This document shows, piece after piece, positions 34,801 to 47,029 of a stretch of DNA of 64,000 bases. Source of the DNA: Myrica gale (taxonomy: Eukaryota > Streptophyta > Magnoliopsida > Fagales > Myricaceae); NCBI GenBank assembly GCA_963930655.1, contig OZ005604.1, forward strand, positions 10,550,001-10,614,000, given 5' to 3'. The position numbers and the translations under genes were made by a program. Under the pieces are notes generated by a model. That model was not told where the DNA came from and searched no databases. It was given only the letters and a program-made list of their open reading frames with translations. Each line of letters opens with the position of its first letter. Position 1 is the first letter of the stretch.

Positions 34801-37800
34801 GGCCCATCAGTCCTGGTGTTCCCTGAGACCACAGTTGTCCATTCTGTCGTTCTGTGCTTTCACCATCACTTCCTGCCCATCCTTTGCTTCTAAAGCCATT
34901 GTTGTTTGCATCTTTTACCTTAGAGAATCCAAAATCAATTGAGGGCCAAGGGAATATGCTTTCTTCACTTACTGCTTCTCGATTCTCTCCTTCATGTGCT
35001 CCAAAGTCTGGGTTCATCTGCAACTGGTAGTTGCTTGAAGGAGCTACTTCTAATTCGATTTGTCGATTGTTTGGGGCAGAATCTATATGTCCAGATTGCT
35101 TGTGCAGATGTCTGGATCCCTCATCCACAAGTGTACAACTATTTCCATGGCTGTAAAATTCCTGGAATGTGGTTTTCTCCATCAGTAAAAGATTTGATAA
35201 AGTTGGAAAGTGAATCTCACGCGATCTACAGCCATTTATGAAATCTTCCTCTTCTGAGTTGGAGCCAGAGCAGGATCCGGGGCCTCCGGTACCTTGAATG
35301 ACAGATGACTCAAAAGAATCATGTGATGATATGACTTCGTCCTCCATGCTCAGACTATGTACCTCCAATATCCTCTTTCTTTCTATTCCTAAAGGTTCAA
35401 TGTCTTTCTGATGCTCTGTTGATTCGAGGTGTGTGATGGAGTTATAATTGTAGGTTGGCTCTGCCAAAACTTTTTCATTCCATCTAATGGCGTCATCCTG
35501 ATTTGGTATGCACACTTCTGATTCTTCCAACAGTATGCTTGTCCCAACTTCGTCAAACGTCCTGTTGCTTCTCGACTTGAGAGGAAATCGTGCTGCAAGA
35601 GACATGAAGGCAGAGCTGCAAAGCAAGGAAGAAATCATGATTGTTGTTCCTTGTCTTACCACAGAGGAAGAGTTCACTGAAAATAATGAATTTACCTCGA
35701 CAGATGGTCTGAAACATTTTGTGTCAGAAAGACTCCTATAACCGAGTCAACAACAGACCCTTTCCACCGTGAGAAGCGTCGATCGCCTGTGAACAGAGTT
35801 ATTTAATGTATAGTTAATTTTTAGTCGTAATTAGGTAAGCACAGTGATAATACTTCAGAAAAACCTGAAGGGCACTACCAGACTTCTGAACAACTCAAGA
35901 GGTGTGTCTACAACAACTATAGCCAGAATTTACATGCCTGCACTGAAGAACAGCCGTCTGTGTGCAGTCATAGGAGAAAGCATCTATCATTGATGATAAA
36001 GAGAATAACCATTGCCAGACTCCAAAGACTCTTAAGAGAGGGTGAATGTTAGTGAGCTTGTAAGAAAGGACTTGATAAACAAGTACCACAATCATCTCCA
36101 GATACTTAAGACTCCCAGTCGTAAGACCAACCAACAAGCAGCACAGGCGAAGAGATGCCTATGATTGTAGCGACACACCCATGTTGCTCCAAAGTTCTGT
36201 GTGCCTCAGAAATTTCTCATAAAAGTAAGTCTGATATCCGAAGCCCCGACTAGAACCTAGCTAAATCCAGTGCCCATAGATCTAAACCCTAAAAGGATAT
36301 TTTTTGTATAATTCAACCCATCAGAAACCAGCGACGAAGCAAACAGATTCTCCCAGGTTTACATAAGACATGGTTGGGTATCGGTACGTGCCCAGGGGCA
36401 TAGTCTCATCCAAAGGGAGTAACCTTATTATCAAACCCTCCTTCCTTCCCCCCCCCCCCCCCAAGAATAATAAATAAAAATCAAAAGAAAGGCGAAAAGA
36501 GTTCACCCATATTAAAAGAAGAAACCGCAATAACTAGTTCTCATAGTATGACAACACATGACAGACAAGCAATAATGAATCATGCTCATATCGGAAATGT
36601 AAAAACAAAAAATCACAAAAGCACCATTCCCAGGTCAAAAAAAGCTATTCAACAAGGAAATTTGGCGTAAAAGTAGGTTCAGTACAGACATAACAAGTGG
36701 AATGCAATGTTACTGTACAAAGTACAGGGGATATACAATACCTAACTGTTCTCATCATCTAGTATTTAGGAGCAAGAGAAAAACAAATAACTCTATTTTA
36801 TATTCATCAATATTGTCTTGGGGTTCCCTGACATGCAAATAGGCAAACCTTTAAAAGCATGCCAACAATATAGAGTAGATTTTGTAGATTAAATCAATCC
36901 AGGGCAACGATGAAATAACTCTACTCATCAACTTTGTTTCACCTGATTATTACTAGTACAACTTTCTTTTGGTTCTCTCTTGCCAGAAGCTGCCTAATTA
37001 AGTTCAAAAAAAAAAAGAACTCTAGATGTCTGAAAAACTGTCAATAAATGGAAAAAGAGAAACTTATAACTAATGCAGTCTTTGAAAAAATTGGAAGCAT
37101 TTTTGCATTCTAGAAAATCCATGGTATATTCCACAATTCCTTTATCTAATCATAGTTATTAAATATTGTACACGCATGCCACCATAACATACAGCCTAAT
37201 CCTTCAGCAAGATCATAACCCATTCAAATGACAAGTCATTTTAGAACTTATGTGAACACTATATAATCATATTAATGGAATCAGCATGAGATCTATTATC
37301 AGAATTTTGAATTTATCTACAAGAATAATATCAATCATCTGAAGAAAGTAACTACTAATCTGTAAGATTTCATCCTCAAAATAAATAGGCCAAACTCGCC
37401 AACCAAAAGCAGTCAATGGAATTGGAGTAATTTTTTAGATAATAACTTTGTATGTGTCAAGTAGATTTTTATTGGTCACTGGTGTTAAGTTTAACAGTTG
37501 TCATATATGGGCTGCCATGGAAACTAGAAAAATTTACATTGAATTCCCCTTTCAGAAACTACAAAAGCTGCAATGTACTATACTTAATCTGTATCCTCTA
37601 TGTTCATGTTTAGTTTTATGCTCCTTTCTCTCCCCCTGTCTCTCTTTCTCTCTCTCTTCTCTTTTTTAGTCTCTTAGTCTGTCAACGTACATTTTCCATC
37701 AGATACACACATTCCTCACTAGTTATCTATCTGCTTCTGAAAAAACCACCTATTAAATCTTGTGTCAACTGCAGACTTGCCAATTGGTAATTTGTTTCAT

Positions 37801-40800
37801 CTGAAAAATTAATGCTAAAAGTAAGACTCGGACTTGCACATCCAGGAGTTGAGTGATGTTCCTTTCTATCATTTCCCACATCATTATTCTTTTAATTTTA
37901 GATCTTTTTGGAGTAAATCAATAGTAACTCTGTAGTTGTGAAATACTCCATGTTTATTCATGTCCCTCTCCATTCTTTTCTGGTTTTGTTCTGATGTGTT
38001 GACTGTCTTTTTTCTTAAAACAGAAAAACTGTCCAATTGAATGACTTTACAGGAATGCCACAAAAGGTCCAAAAGGGATGCTTAGAGTAAATTTCTCAGA
38101 CATCTGATTATCATGCGGTGAAAAGATATAAAGTACAGAGTAATATGTAACAATCTGAAAGTGAGGCAAAGACCAAAAGGACTGTACCTTGAATAAGGTG
38201 CATTCTTGCAATAAATGAATCAGTTCGACCACGAAAAACTTTCCTCTCCTCTTCCCACCATTTCTCCTTTTCCTTGTCTGTACCCTCAACGCCTTGGCTT
38301 GCTTCCTTACCCATCAAAAGATTCCATATTCTATCTGTTTCAAGGTCAAGGTCTACTTTAGGCCGTGGCTTACGTTTCTTTATGAGTTCAAACCCTGCAT
38401 ATGGAACAAGGGAACCATCTCCTTTGTATAGGACAACTGCATTTTGCTCTTCCCTTATCAATTGGTTGCTTCTCTCATTGAGATTGAGACACTGCAATTG
38501 ATGCATGATCTCATCAATGGATATGGGAGATATCTTTCTTTTTGGTGGACGACCTACATCAAATATCAGGAGGTTGGGTCAATAGACTAGGATATCACGC
38601 GAGTCTTACAACATGCTACAGTTAAAGGTTTTCTTAGGATGGAAAGTACCTCGTCGTTTTGCTGCAGGTTTCTGATAATCCGGATAATCATTTGAGGCAT
38701 CCTGGTTTTTCAGCACTTTATTGCTTCCAGATGAAACTGGTCTTGATGGAGTACATCCCAAGGTTTGCTTAGTTGCTAACATATGAACATCAGAAGCTTG
38801 AAGTACCTGCCCATTCCCCAGTTCAGGGGCTTCCTTGGGAGGGGATGGTAGTGGCGGGTGATGATCCTCCACCGCAGCTATGGAGGGAAAGCTATGGCCC
38901 GAAGTAAGTATGTTAGGCACTTCCAGCTTTTCTGTGTGTGAATGCAGTTTAGATGATCTGTGTTGCATCAGCATATATTTCCCCACAGCCATGGAGGGAT
39001 TGCACTTCTCAGTGTTAAGTTTGTTGGCCTCACTTTGCCTCTCCCCTATTTTCTCACTCTGAAAGTAAGGGTTCAATATTTCCTCATCTGTGTTTGTTGT
39101 AAACCCATTTGCACCATTATCATGCATTTGTCTCGTTTTAGCTTTCCCCAAACTATCTTCAACTGCTGTAGCACAAGGTATTGCAGCGATATCTGTAGAT
39201 AGCCTGCTGTCAATTTTCTTTCTTTTGCAAGTTTCTGGAAAAACTGTGTCTAGTACTTGGCCTGTTCTCTGGCATTCACCCAGTTGGTTCTTTTGGCACA
39301 ACAACGACACCATGGGATTTTGGATATTGGGACGTGTGTGGTCGATGGTAAAATGTTCTCTCTTGGATTGTACAGGAGTGTGTCCTTTACTGGAACTGTT
39401 CTGGCTAGGGTCAGCATATCCATCATGTACATTTCTCACAGTCAAATGCAAATCTTCTATTGGCTGGTCTTTTGCAGGAGCTAATGGTGCAGCTGTCTGC
39501 CTTTCTTGCAGTGGTATGTTGTCAGTTTGCAGATGAGTTGTGGAAAAGGTTAGGTTACTCTTAGTTTCACGGTCCTGGTATTGTCCTGCTAATCTTCTCC
39601 ATTGGTCCATTTGCACAGCTGACTTTGTTCCAGATGCATTGTAAGTTCCAAAGCACAATTCTGTGGCTTGAGAGTCCAGACTCAAACTAAAGGCCCTTTT
39701 ATTCCTGCGCTGTAATTCCTCCTGCTCACCATCACCAACTACTTTGCAGTGGCTTTCATCTATAGTCTTCTCCAAGTCAAAATTCAAAACTCTCCTACAG
39801 GATTTTGCAGCATTTCCACCATTAGGGTCGACTGTCCCCCTTTTGGCTTCTGTCTGTTCAGTTGCCACTTCTTTCAGAACATTCTTGCGTACATACTTCC
39901 TCTTTCCTGTTGGGGTCGCTTTAGTATTTTTCTGAGTTGCAGGCATTGGAATCTTTTTGGGCTTGCCTTCCTTGATTACCTTCGGCCTGTGTTTTCTTCG
40001 TTTGGGTGGTTTCTGCTGAGGTGTCTTGTTCAGATCAATGCCTTGATTACTTCCTTTCTCAGATTCTTTATTTTCCTCATACAGTGTATAAATGGCAGCA
40101 GAAGACAACCCTAGAATTCTCTGTAGGGGTTCGTCACTCTGTTGCTGAGATCCCTTATTTCCTAATGATGTGACTGGAGTCTCATTGTCTTCTTCCTCAT
40201 TTGAGGTCACCTTTCCTGCGATATTCAATGTTCCAGAAAGAAGGTTGCTCTCTAACTCTTTGGCCTGATCAGGTGTTATTGGTGTGAACTGGAGGGTGTT
40301 GGTGACACTTGAGGAAGCATCTATTTTCATTGGTGGCGAATTTAGATCATAGTGTGACTGGTAAGGTATAGAGTAGCTATCTGCAAGGAAAAACAGTTTC
40401 TATGTCTTCCTTTGTCATGTCATGAAAAACAATGATCTAATTTAATGATGAAATGTTATGCAAATTTAAAGGAAAAAATAATTACTTTTTGATCATTTGT
40501 CATGAAGCCAGAGATTGTCATTTGTTTTCTTCAGTGGTTTAACTATTTCTTTGAAGCCAAATACACTAACCTTGTTTCTTTCTTTTCTATTTAATTATAT
40601 TTAAAAGCAACAATTCATTCGATGAATTGGCAGCATAATGATAAATTTTCATCTTAAAAGGTGTAGAAATTATCGAGATAAACTGTGGTACTTTAATTTG
40701 TTCATCTCATGTGAAATAATTGGCTAAAAGCCAGAATATTTCTCTCCAAACCTTTTTTAATTTCCACAGTGCATAAATAATGTTCTTGAAGCAGCAGTCA

Positions 40801-41745
40801 TCTATTTTCAATCTGTATCGTTGATGTGGTGACACAATTACATGTTTCATGAAAGACTTTTGGAATTAAATGCTGAGTCTGCCTGCATTGTATCAAATTC
40901 TAACTAGTTGTCTTTGTATCCTATTGTATCACCTAACAATTATTCTGTATGAATAATTTGAGGTAGCAATTCATACTTGAATAAATCGGTATTAAAATAA
41001 AATGAAAGAATCACTTACCTTTGGGCATCTGGGATAAAAGAAGACTGTCTCTTAATGAGTTTGAACCTGGGTAGCGATTTTGGTTTCTGAACAACAAGCT
41101 ACCAGGGTTTGAATCTCTAAGATTGCTGTCAACTTGATAAGGCATATCGGGAATCACAGGTCTATTTGCAAAATTACTCAACTGGCTCAGACCTGAGAAG
41201 TGATTCTGGTTGCTGAACATCGGAGTACCTGAGAAGGAACCTTCCTGGTTGCAGTCAACTCGAGAATGCAAATTTGGAATCAGAGGTCTACTTGCTGCCA
41301 TGTTTACACTTCTATTCAGATTCCTGTTTGCAGAGGCAATTAAACCTGCATTGTGCATTAGTAGCAGTTTTGTTAATGAATCACTCTTCCAACTCGTTCC
41401 ATCATTGTGGGAGGCATGTTGGTACGAGCCTGCAATGGGATTGATGATCTCATTTTTCTCTGCCAAGCCTCCACCATAACCATTGTACCCATCACTCTGA
41501 ACCACTTCTCCAATTAGGTTTGAATTTTGTCTGAACCCATTGCAATTCGGCATCTCTGCTGCATACCCATTTGAGAGTCCATTCAGTTCCTGCCAAGTTG
41601 CTCTCCCAAGTTGGTTCCCATCACGGTCCACCGGGATTGGATTAGATCTTGTTGGAATCGGCTTCTCTGGTGTGACAGGCATCCAAGAACCCATAAGCTG
41701 AAGGTCTTGGTCCTGTGGAATTGAAACTCCCCCTCGAATGTTCAT
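28876..41745 (-). CDS. DME: DEMETER-type 5-methylcytosine DNA glycosylase
   Basis: A bifunctional glycosylase/lyase that excises 5-methylcytosine to start base-excision repair in the nucleus; DEMETER acts in plant gametophyte companion cells and at transposons. Predicted 1923 residues (Arabidopsis DME ~1730-1990). Seen in order: N-terminal MGSWMPVTPEKP near residue 17; DLNKTPQQKPPKRRK and a Lys-rich tract ~358-405; KSCRRVLNFDLE; domain A with KKRKPRPKVD, RIWNLLMGK and KWWEEERKVFRGR; the HhH glycosylase region SIRGLGLKSVECV with catalytic Lys1471, and PVDTNVGR with Asp1489; a 4Fe-4S loop with Cys1556, 1563, 1566 and 1572 (C-X6-C-X2-C-X5-C); and C-terminal domain B with a permuted CXXC-like CNEKTCFSC and ending GFVCVRGF...RPLMARLHFPASKL. 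The start is ATG at 41745, with an in-frame TAA shortly upstream. The N-terminal MGSW and NFDLE motifs favour DME over ROS1/DML3. All key residues are intact. Confidence 0.95.
30000..30701. mobile_element. Foldback element in last intron, 702 bp
   Basis: Inverted arms of ~250 bp (30000-~30250 and ~30470-30701) start GGGTTTATTACC and end GGTATTAAACCC. A perfect 9-bp duplication TATAAATAA flanks it (29991-29999 and 30702-30710), as for Mutator-like elements. The centre (30285-30450) is very GC-rich (G and C runs) in an AT-rich setting. It lies in intron 18 of the DEMETER-like gene. The two overlapping open frames at 30204-30442 come from the GC-rich core and are not genes. Confidence 0.9.
35787..38187 (-). 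other. Intron 3 of the DEMETER-like gene (2.4 kb)
   Basis: Large intron separating domain A coding from the next exon. It contains a run of 12-14 C at about 36450-36463 and a CT-rich patch at 37620-37680. No transposon with clear ends is seen. Open frames on both strands here are short and unsupported. Confidence 0.75.
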
Positions 41746-43329
41746 ACTTCTCACCCTCTGTTAAACTCAAATCCCTGCCCCTCACGCCTGTAATCCTCCT
41801 GTAGCATCTAAACTTTGCGTCAAACGCCAAGTATCAGAGGTTTCTGAAAGCCTTTCTTCGCTTCGACCCATCCGCCGGAAGCCACTAGGCGAAAACACCC
41901 AAGCGCATTTCTCTCTCATAGAACCTTCACCAAACATTGACATGCAACTAGATTTAAAAAAAACAAAAACAAAACATTAAAGGAAAATAACCAAGATAGA
42001 AAACAACAAGTAAAAGAAGCATCTTTGAGATAAATGCTGGAAAATATTTCCCAGATATTTCTAAACAACAAGACACAGCTGCTATATCTTTACTCGATGG
42101 AAAACCAGAAAGAAAACATATCATAACTGAACAAAAACAAACAAATATCATGCGTTTGAGAGATAACAATACCTCTGAAATCGAGCAGTAAATCGGCTAA
42201 TTCAATCCCTTTTAAATGGCTGGGATTGTGGGACAAAAATATTGACAAAATCTTCAGGGAATCTTTCTTGTTACATGGTGGGAGTTTTAACATCGTGGGG
42301 CTTTGTTGATGAATATGCATGAATTAAACATTAAAATACCACTATGTCAGTGCTATCGAAGTTTCGGATCCGATCAATGACAAAAAGCATGAAACTCAGA
42401 GCAAAGCACACGCAAAAACTTGACAAATCATGAAATCATATGAAGAGAAGAAGACCACCCAGATCGAAATTCAGCGAACTTAACAGCAAAGCACACCCAA
42501 AAACCACTAAATTCTCTAGCAGGGTGCTGATGGACATAAATTTACAATTCTTTAACCATCTATTTTTTCAAGCAATCAGGAGTGACTGATAGACACCATT
42601 CCTATCCTATTTCCTCCAATACTTTTAATATATGATTTTAAAGCCATTAGGATGGAAAGGACAACAATGGAAAAATCAAAGCAATGACGCAACTGCAGAC
42701 CCCTATCTGCATTTCATTTGTGGATTAACCCAGAGAAAGACATTGTCCTTTCACTTATGTTTCTTCTTTGGTGGACTATGAAAGCAGTTAAGGTCATTCA
42801 GAGCTTCCTATACAGAGTTCGCATTCCCCATTGTACTTCCAGCTAAACGCAAACTCCAAAAATTATTTCGACTGGTCATTGCCTAATCAACATCCAAACA
42901 TAAAAATATCCACCAAGAAAAAAATGGACAGATGACAGAAAGTGGGAGTACTGAAATTACATGATATGTAGGAATAGTCCAAGAAGAAAATGGTTCAAGG
43001 CAATGGAATCCGAGTAGGTGAGTACTGTGCTTGCAAGAATATTGTACTATCATATTGTCAGAGTAGTCAAAATTATTTGATACAGGTGAAATCTGACTGA
43101 GCCTCAATTCCTTTACTTACAACAGTACTCCAACTTTCAATATGTATTCATTGATTTCTTTCGCTGCTGATACTGGGCATTATGTTCTGTAATATAGACA
43201 GATTTGACGTACAGACAAAATAATTGCAAAAGGACGTACGAAAAGGTTACTAAAGCCATTTCTGGCAAGGCCCAGTAAGCAAAGATATATAGAACTTGGA
43301 TTTGGGTTTCGTAGTGAAGGTGCAAAAAA

Positions 43330-43490
43330 AATCTGGCAGAACGGAGCGGCCAGGGCAGCCGGCCCGGCTCCGGTGCCCCAGCGGCTCCGGTCCGCCACTG
43401 ATTCTGGTTCCAAATATTTGTTCCGGTACCGGAATTTTCGAAATTGGAATCCGGAAATTCTGGTTCAATAAATGGGCCTTTTTGCCCAGA
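43330..43490. other. GC-rich CCGG island in presumed 5' intron
   Basis: About 150 bp rich in CCGG/TTCCGG words (for example 'ggttccggtaccggaat'-like text) within AT-rich DNA upstream of the glycosylase start. Open frames occur in three minus-strand readings and on the plus strand, so none is convincing. It may be a transposon scrap; similar CCGGTTCC-rich leaders occur in some hAT elements, but I cannot assign it. Confidence 0.35.
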
Positions 43491-44022
43491 TTCTTTTAAT
43501 AACAATAACAGTAACGGCAATGATCAAAACATCGACTCCTTTAGGTATGAAAATTAAAGTTCCGTGTATAAAAAATGCAACATAAAAAAAAAAAAGAATA
43601 AAGCTGATTTATCTGAATATTGAAGTATTGAACACAATAATGTTCTACCATCATAGGAAACCCTCGGTGAATTATCTCCCCTTGGGAGCATAATCATACT
43701 CCAGCTTCAACAGAAACGGCCCACCAATCACCAAACTCGTATATTCAAATGGTAAACCATTTTACAGTACTGTGTATATGCAAAAAAAATTTGCTGAAAG
43801 AACTGGACCCTCTAATCAAGAACCAAATATATTTACCAGCAGATGAAAACACAGGTCTAATGATTTCAGAAGTTTGAGAGTTGAGAGTCAACATAGACCA
43901 AATTCCAATCAAAGCCCTAAATCCCGAATCTGCCAATCAAATTCCCAATGTATCAAACCCTATACCCTCTAGTTCAAAGAGAGATAAGCCGTCATGCTTA
44001 GGTTAGACAAAAATAACTATAC

Positions 44023-44270
44023 CTTGGTGAGAGAGAGAGAGATTCGGCGCCAAAAGAGAGATTCCCGCCAAGAGACAGAGAGAGTTGAGAGGACCACTCA
44101 CTGTCAGCAATGGTGTCTGGACGGTGAGAGAGAGAGAGTTGTGTCTGTGAGAGTGAGAGAGAGAGATCGAGGGAGACAAGGTCGTAGGGAGGAAGGAGGG
44201 AGAGAGAAAGGAGAAGGGTGGGGGAGAGGGAACCGGATACGGAGTCTCGGATCAACCGGAAATTTTACCC
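44023..44270 (-). promoter_or_regulatory. Probable 5' UTR exon of the DEMETER-like gene
   Basis: On the minus strand this is a CT-rich tract (CTCTCTCT runs), the typical look of plant 5' leaders, ending CACCAAG before GTATAG, a plausible donor at 44022. A plausible acceptor (TTTAACAG) lies at 41758, 12 bases before the start ATG, so a ~2.26-kb leader intron would join them. It contains an 85-residue upstream open frame (43998-44255), low complexity. The start site and intron are inference. No clear TATA box is seen upstream to 44520. Confidence 0.5.
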
Positions 44271-44660
44271 ACCCTTAAGCTCACCCCCATCTCAGTGAGT
44301 TAGATTGCCGGCCAGAGGTAAGTCAATGCCGGAAGATATCCAGTCAGTCTCCTTGGTTAAACCAGGAGAGAGAGAGAATAAGCAGGAAAAGAAACTAACC
44401 GATAGTCCATGCCATAATATACGAGACAGGTAGACAAGACAAATCAGTTGGGGCACCTCCAGTATCTCGTACCGGGCACACCCTGTAACCCTCCAGTATC
44501 TGAAATTACCGGTTTTTTTCCCGTCATTGTTGCCTGAATTTACAACATTATCTTTTCTGCTTTACCATTTATTGCTACTATGTTTATTACTATAAGTACT
44601 ATTTTTTTTTTAATCATCTTCCCATATTATTCCAAAACAACTTGATTTCCAAAACAAAAT
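44271..44660. other. Upstream flank of the DEMETER-like gene
   Basis: Likely promoter region if the leader exon is right. There is GA-rich sequence near 44360-44380 and otherwise no motif I can name. Confidence 0.35.
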
Positions 44661-45025
44661 TCAAGGAGGTTCAGTGCCAGCATGCAACCATGATAAATCA
44701 AGCAACTGCTCACAACTATGAGGAGTGTCAACTGAAACATACTCAGCGGCGGCCCAACGAGCAAGGTGGTGCACTAAAGAATTTGCACCTCTATAAATAT
44801 GAGTAGCCTTCCAGCTTTGAAAGCGGCTGCCAAGATCATGTATCTCCATGATTACCGAATGAATACGTCACTCCGAAACCTTAGGCCAACACCGGATAGC
44901 TTTGATGACAGTTTGAGAATCCCCTTCAAGCAACACGTCCTGAAATCCCTGACAGAGCACTAATTCCAGCCCAAGCTTGGCAGCTGCAGCCTCTCCTTCC
45001 AGAGCACTATACTTGCTTTGCATGT
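44661..45025 (-). pseudogene. LINE RNase H-like domain (RVT_3), interrupted
   Basis: Minus-strand reading ALEGEAAAAKLGLELVL, DVLLEGDSQTVIKAI, then after a TGA the same frame continues RIHSV and later IYRGANSLVHHLARWA. This is the RNase H-like domain at the 3' end of plant non-LTR retrotransposons and domesticated derivatives (A-E-x-x-A, L-E-G-D, R-x-x-N-x-x-A-D-x-x-A layout). One in-frame TGA at 44868-44870 sits where a Trp would be expected, and the final Asp of the N-x-x-x-D motif is changed to His. No RT is present next to it. Truncated and dead. Confidence 0.75.
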
Positions 45026-45159
45026 AAAACCTCTTTAATAATAAATAAGTATTAAGTATTTTGATATTCTTTTTACACAACTTAATCATGCAATAAATTC
45101 TTTTACATATCATCAATGTTTTTCTCTATAATGCATATAAACAACTTTAGTAAATATTC

Positions 45160-45316
45160 AATTTATTAATTGCTAAAAATTACCGATTTTTTTCATCTTT
45201 ATTTTTCAACAATAGTAAAATCTCTATTTAGAATTTAACTCTTTAGGTGTCAGCATATTTATGAGTACTAGAGACAAAATTATATTATAGGGTCTTCTAT
45301 TTTATACTAAATTTAT
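45160..45316. repeat. Direct repeat, copy 1
   Basis: Matches 48408-48574 in the same orientation: shared words 'aacaatagtaaaatctctattt', 'ctcttta', 'atttatgagtacta' and 'tcttctattttatact'. The copies are about 3.2 kb apart and clearly diverged. Confidence 0.75.
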
Positions 45317-46565
45317 AGCTGATTTGCAGTTGGAATTTATAAAAGTATATTTTATAATTCATAATAATATTAAAAATATCTTACACGAATTAATTAATCA
45401 TATTTATTCTAATCGTAAATCTCAGATTGCGTATCATTCTGTTTTTATAGTATATCTTGTCAGGTTTAGTAGATTATGCAAGTATACTTAAAAATTGAAT
45501 ATTATGCTAAAAATGCAGTTTAGCCTCTTCAAAACGAAATATTTTAAATTAAAAATTATCTACTGTATAGGTAACTAAAATTGCACAGGGAAAAAATCGT
45601 ACCTCTTAGTGCTTCTTATATAAACAAAGCAACATCTTGAACGGTTACTTTCACCCATTTAATAAATAGTCTTTGAATTTTTTAATTGATGATAAAGATT
45701 CTTGAGTTTATTATTTTTATCAAACAAGTTCTTTTTTTAAACTTATATGCTAAGAATTCACACATTAATTTCAATCATAAGTTGACACATGTTCACAAAA
45801 CTAAAATAATGTCTTATAATTTTAAAAAAAATCTTTTTTGTTTTTCAAACACTAAGTAGTAAACTTTGATAACTGATTATTAGAACTTACGTGTGAATAG
45901 TTAACTTTGAAAATAAAATTTTAAGAGAATAACTTCTTTAATTAAAAAGTATATAAATAAATTCAAACCTCAATAATCCATTTAAAAATCCAACTACTAT
46001 TTATTATAACAAGTCAAAACATAGTACGAAATAGATACTAAAGACAACGTTTACATGAGAAGTAGGGGGTACGGAAGCTTATTACTTGCATGTCAGATCT
46101 GAGACTTTTTTATATATATTATTTAGAAGATAAACTCATGTTGCTACGTGAGAGAATCAGAAATCTATCACTGAGAAAAAAAAAAAAAAAAAAGAGAATC
46201 AGAAATCTATTTAGGCTGCTTTTTATATACAAAATTTTAGTTTTTTAAAATTTTGACATAATAAAATAATTATAATATAATATTTTTTATTAAATCGTTA
46301 TTTTTTATTATAATAAATATTTAAAAATTATTTAAATTATTTATTTTTTATTTTGTTTATTAGTTTTAATACTTTAAAATTTTAACACTCAAACACATTA
46401 TTATGTATAAATACAGAAAAGAAAAGCTAAAGTAGTACTTATTGAAAAAGATACTTTCAGAACTATGCTTGTCTGCATGAGGAGGATGTGTCTTGTCTCT
46501 ATAAAGTTGCATTATATTTATAAGTGTAATTTTAAAAGATCAATTATAATAAAATATATAATTAG
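45317..46565. other. AT-rich spacer, no gene seen
   Basis: Very AT-rich. A poly-A run near 46171-46192 lies between two copies of 'gagaatcagaaatctat' (46151 and 46195). No coding or RNA gene. Confidence 0.5.
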
Positions 46566-46760
46566 TATGTTTGAGGGTGAAAATTTTGGGTATTGGAATT
46601 TAGAAAATATTATAAAGTAAAGATATGTTACGGGAGTTGGTGAAAAAGTGAAGAGAGAGAAGATTTTTAATAAATATTATAATAATAAAAAATTATGTGA
46701 TGAACTTTTTTATTATTAAACCTAAATTTTTAGGCCTAAATTTTTGGGACTCAAACATAC
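46566..46760. mobile_element. Small AT-rich inverted-repeat element (MITE-like), copy 1
   Basis: Begins near 'gtatgtttgagggtgaaaatttt' and ends 'ctaaatttttgggactcaaacatac', so the ends are inverted around ATGTTTGAG/CTCAAACAT. The interior has 'gggagttggtgaaaaagtgaa', shared with 11090-11140 and 47175-47200. The target duplication is not clear. Confidence 0.6.
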
Positions 46761-47029
46761 CCAATAACTGTCAGAAAAATAGATAAGTTTCCCTTGTTAT
46801 TCTCCTTCCCGAAATTGGTCTGATGCTCCTCCTTTTCGGTTCCCTCCTCCTCTTCTAGAAATTTCTTGCTAATTTTTGGTCTCTTTCTCTGTATTTGGGT
46901 CTCCTTCAAAATCCCTCTGTCTCTATTTGTTTGTTTGCCACCGTGAAGAAAAAGGACGACGGAAGCGAGACAACTCATCGAGTGAGAGAGAAGCTCCACG
47001 CAAAATCTCTCCTTTATCCCTAACAGTTA

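Larger units (their letters stand above)
28876..41745 (-). other. DME: Exon map of the DEMETER-like gene (19 coding exons)
   Basis: Coding exons in transcript order: 41745-41019, 40380-38650, 38553-38188, 35786-35696, 35615-34235, 34087-34008, 33851-33767, 33667-33576, 33492-33424, 33298-33262, 33152-33070, 32826-32389, 32072-32036, 31931-31874, 31607-31468, 31347-31282, 31078-30964, 30870-30832, 29012-28876. Each intron has GT and AG borders on the minus strand. Joined phases agree throughout, and the sum is 5772 nt. Exons 2 and 5 are the large ones (1731 and 1381 nt). The longest introns are intron 3 (35787-38187) and intron 18 (29013-30831, holding a transposon). Several small exons (for example 30832-30870, 39 nt) are too short to be seen as open frames. 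Borders were placed by eye against the remembered DME protein. Confidence 0.9.

Noticed and set aside
36450..36463. Poly-C run as a telomere-like or regulatory element
   Set aside because: A simple homopolymer in an intron; no repeat unit.
39090..39536. 148-residue plus-strand frame opposite the DEMETER-like gene
   Set aside because: Antisense of exon 2; no motif.
41746..41754. Start three codons further upstream at a GTG
   Set aside because: Plant nuclear genes use ATG; the first ATG in frame is at 41745 and matches the family's N-terminus.
43998..44255. 85-residue Ser/Leu-rich minus-strand frame as a gene
   Set aside because: CT microsatellite translation; kept only as a possible upstream ORF in a leader exon.
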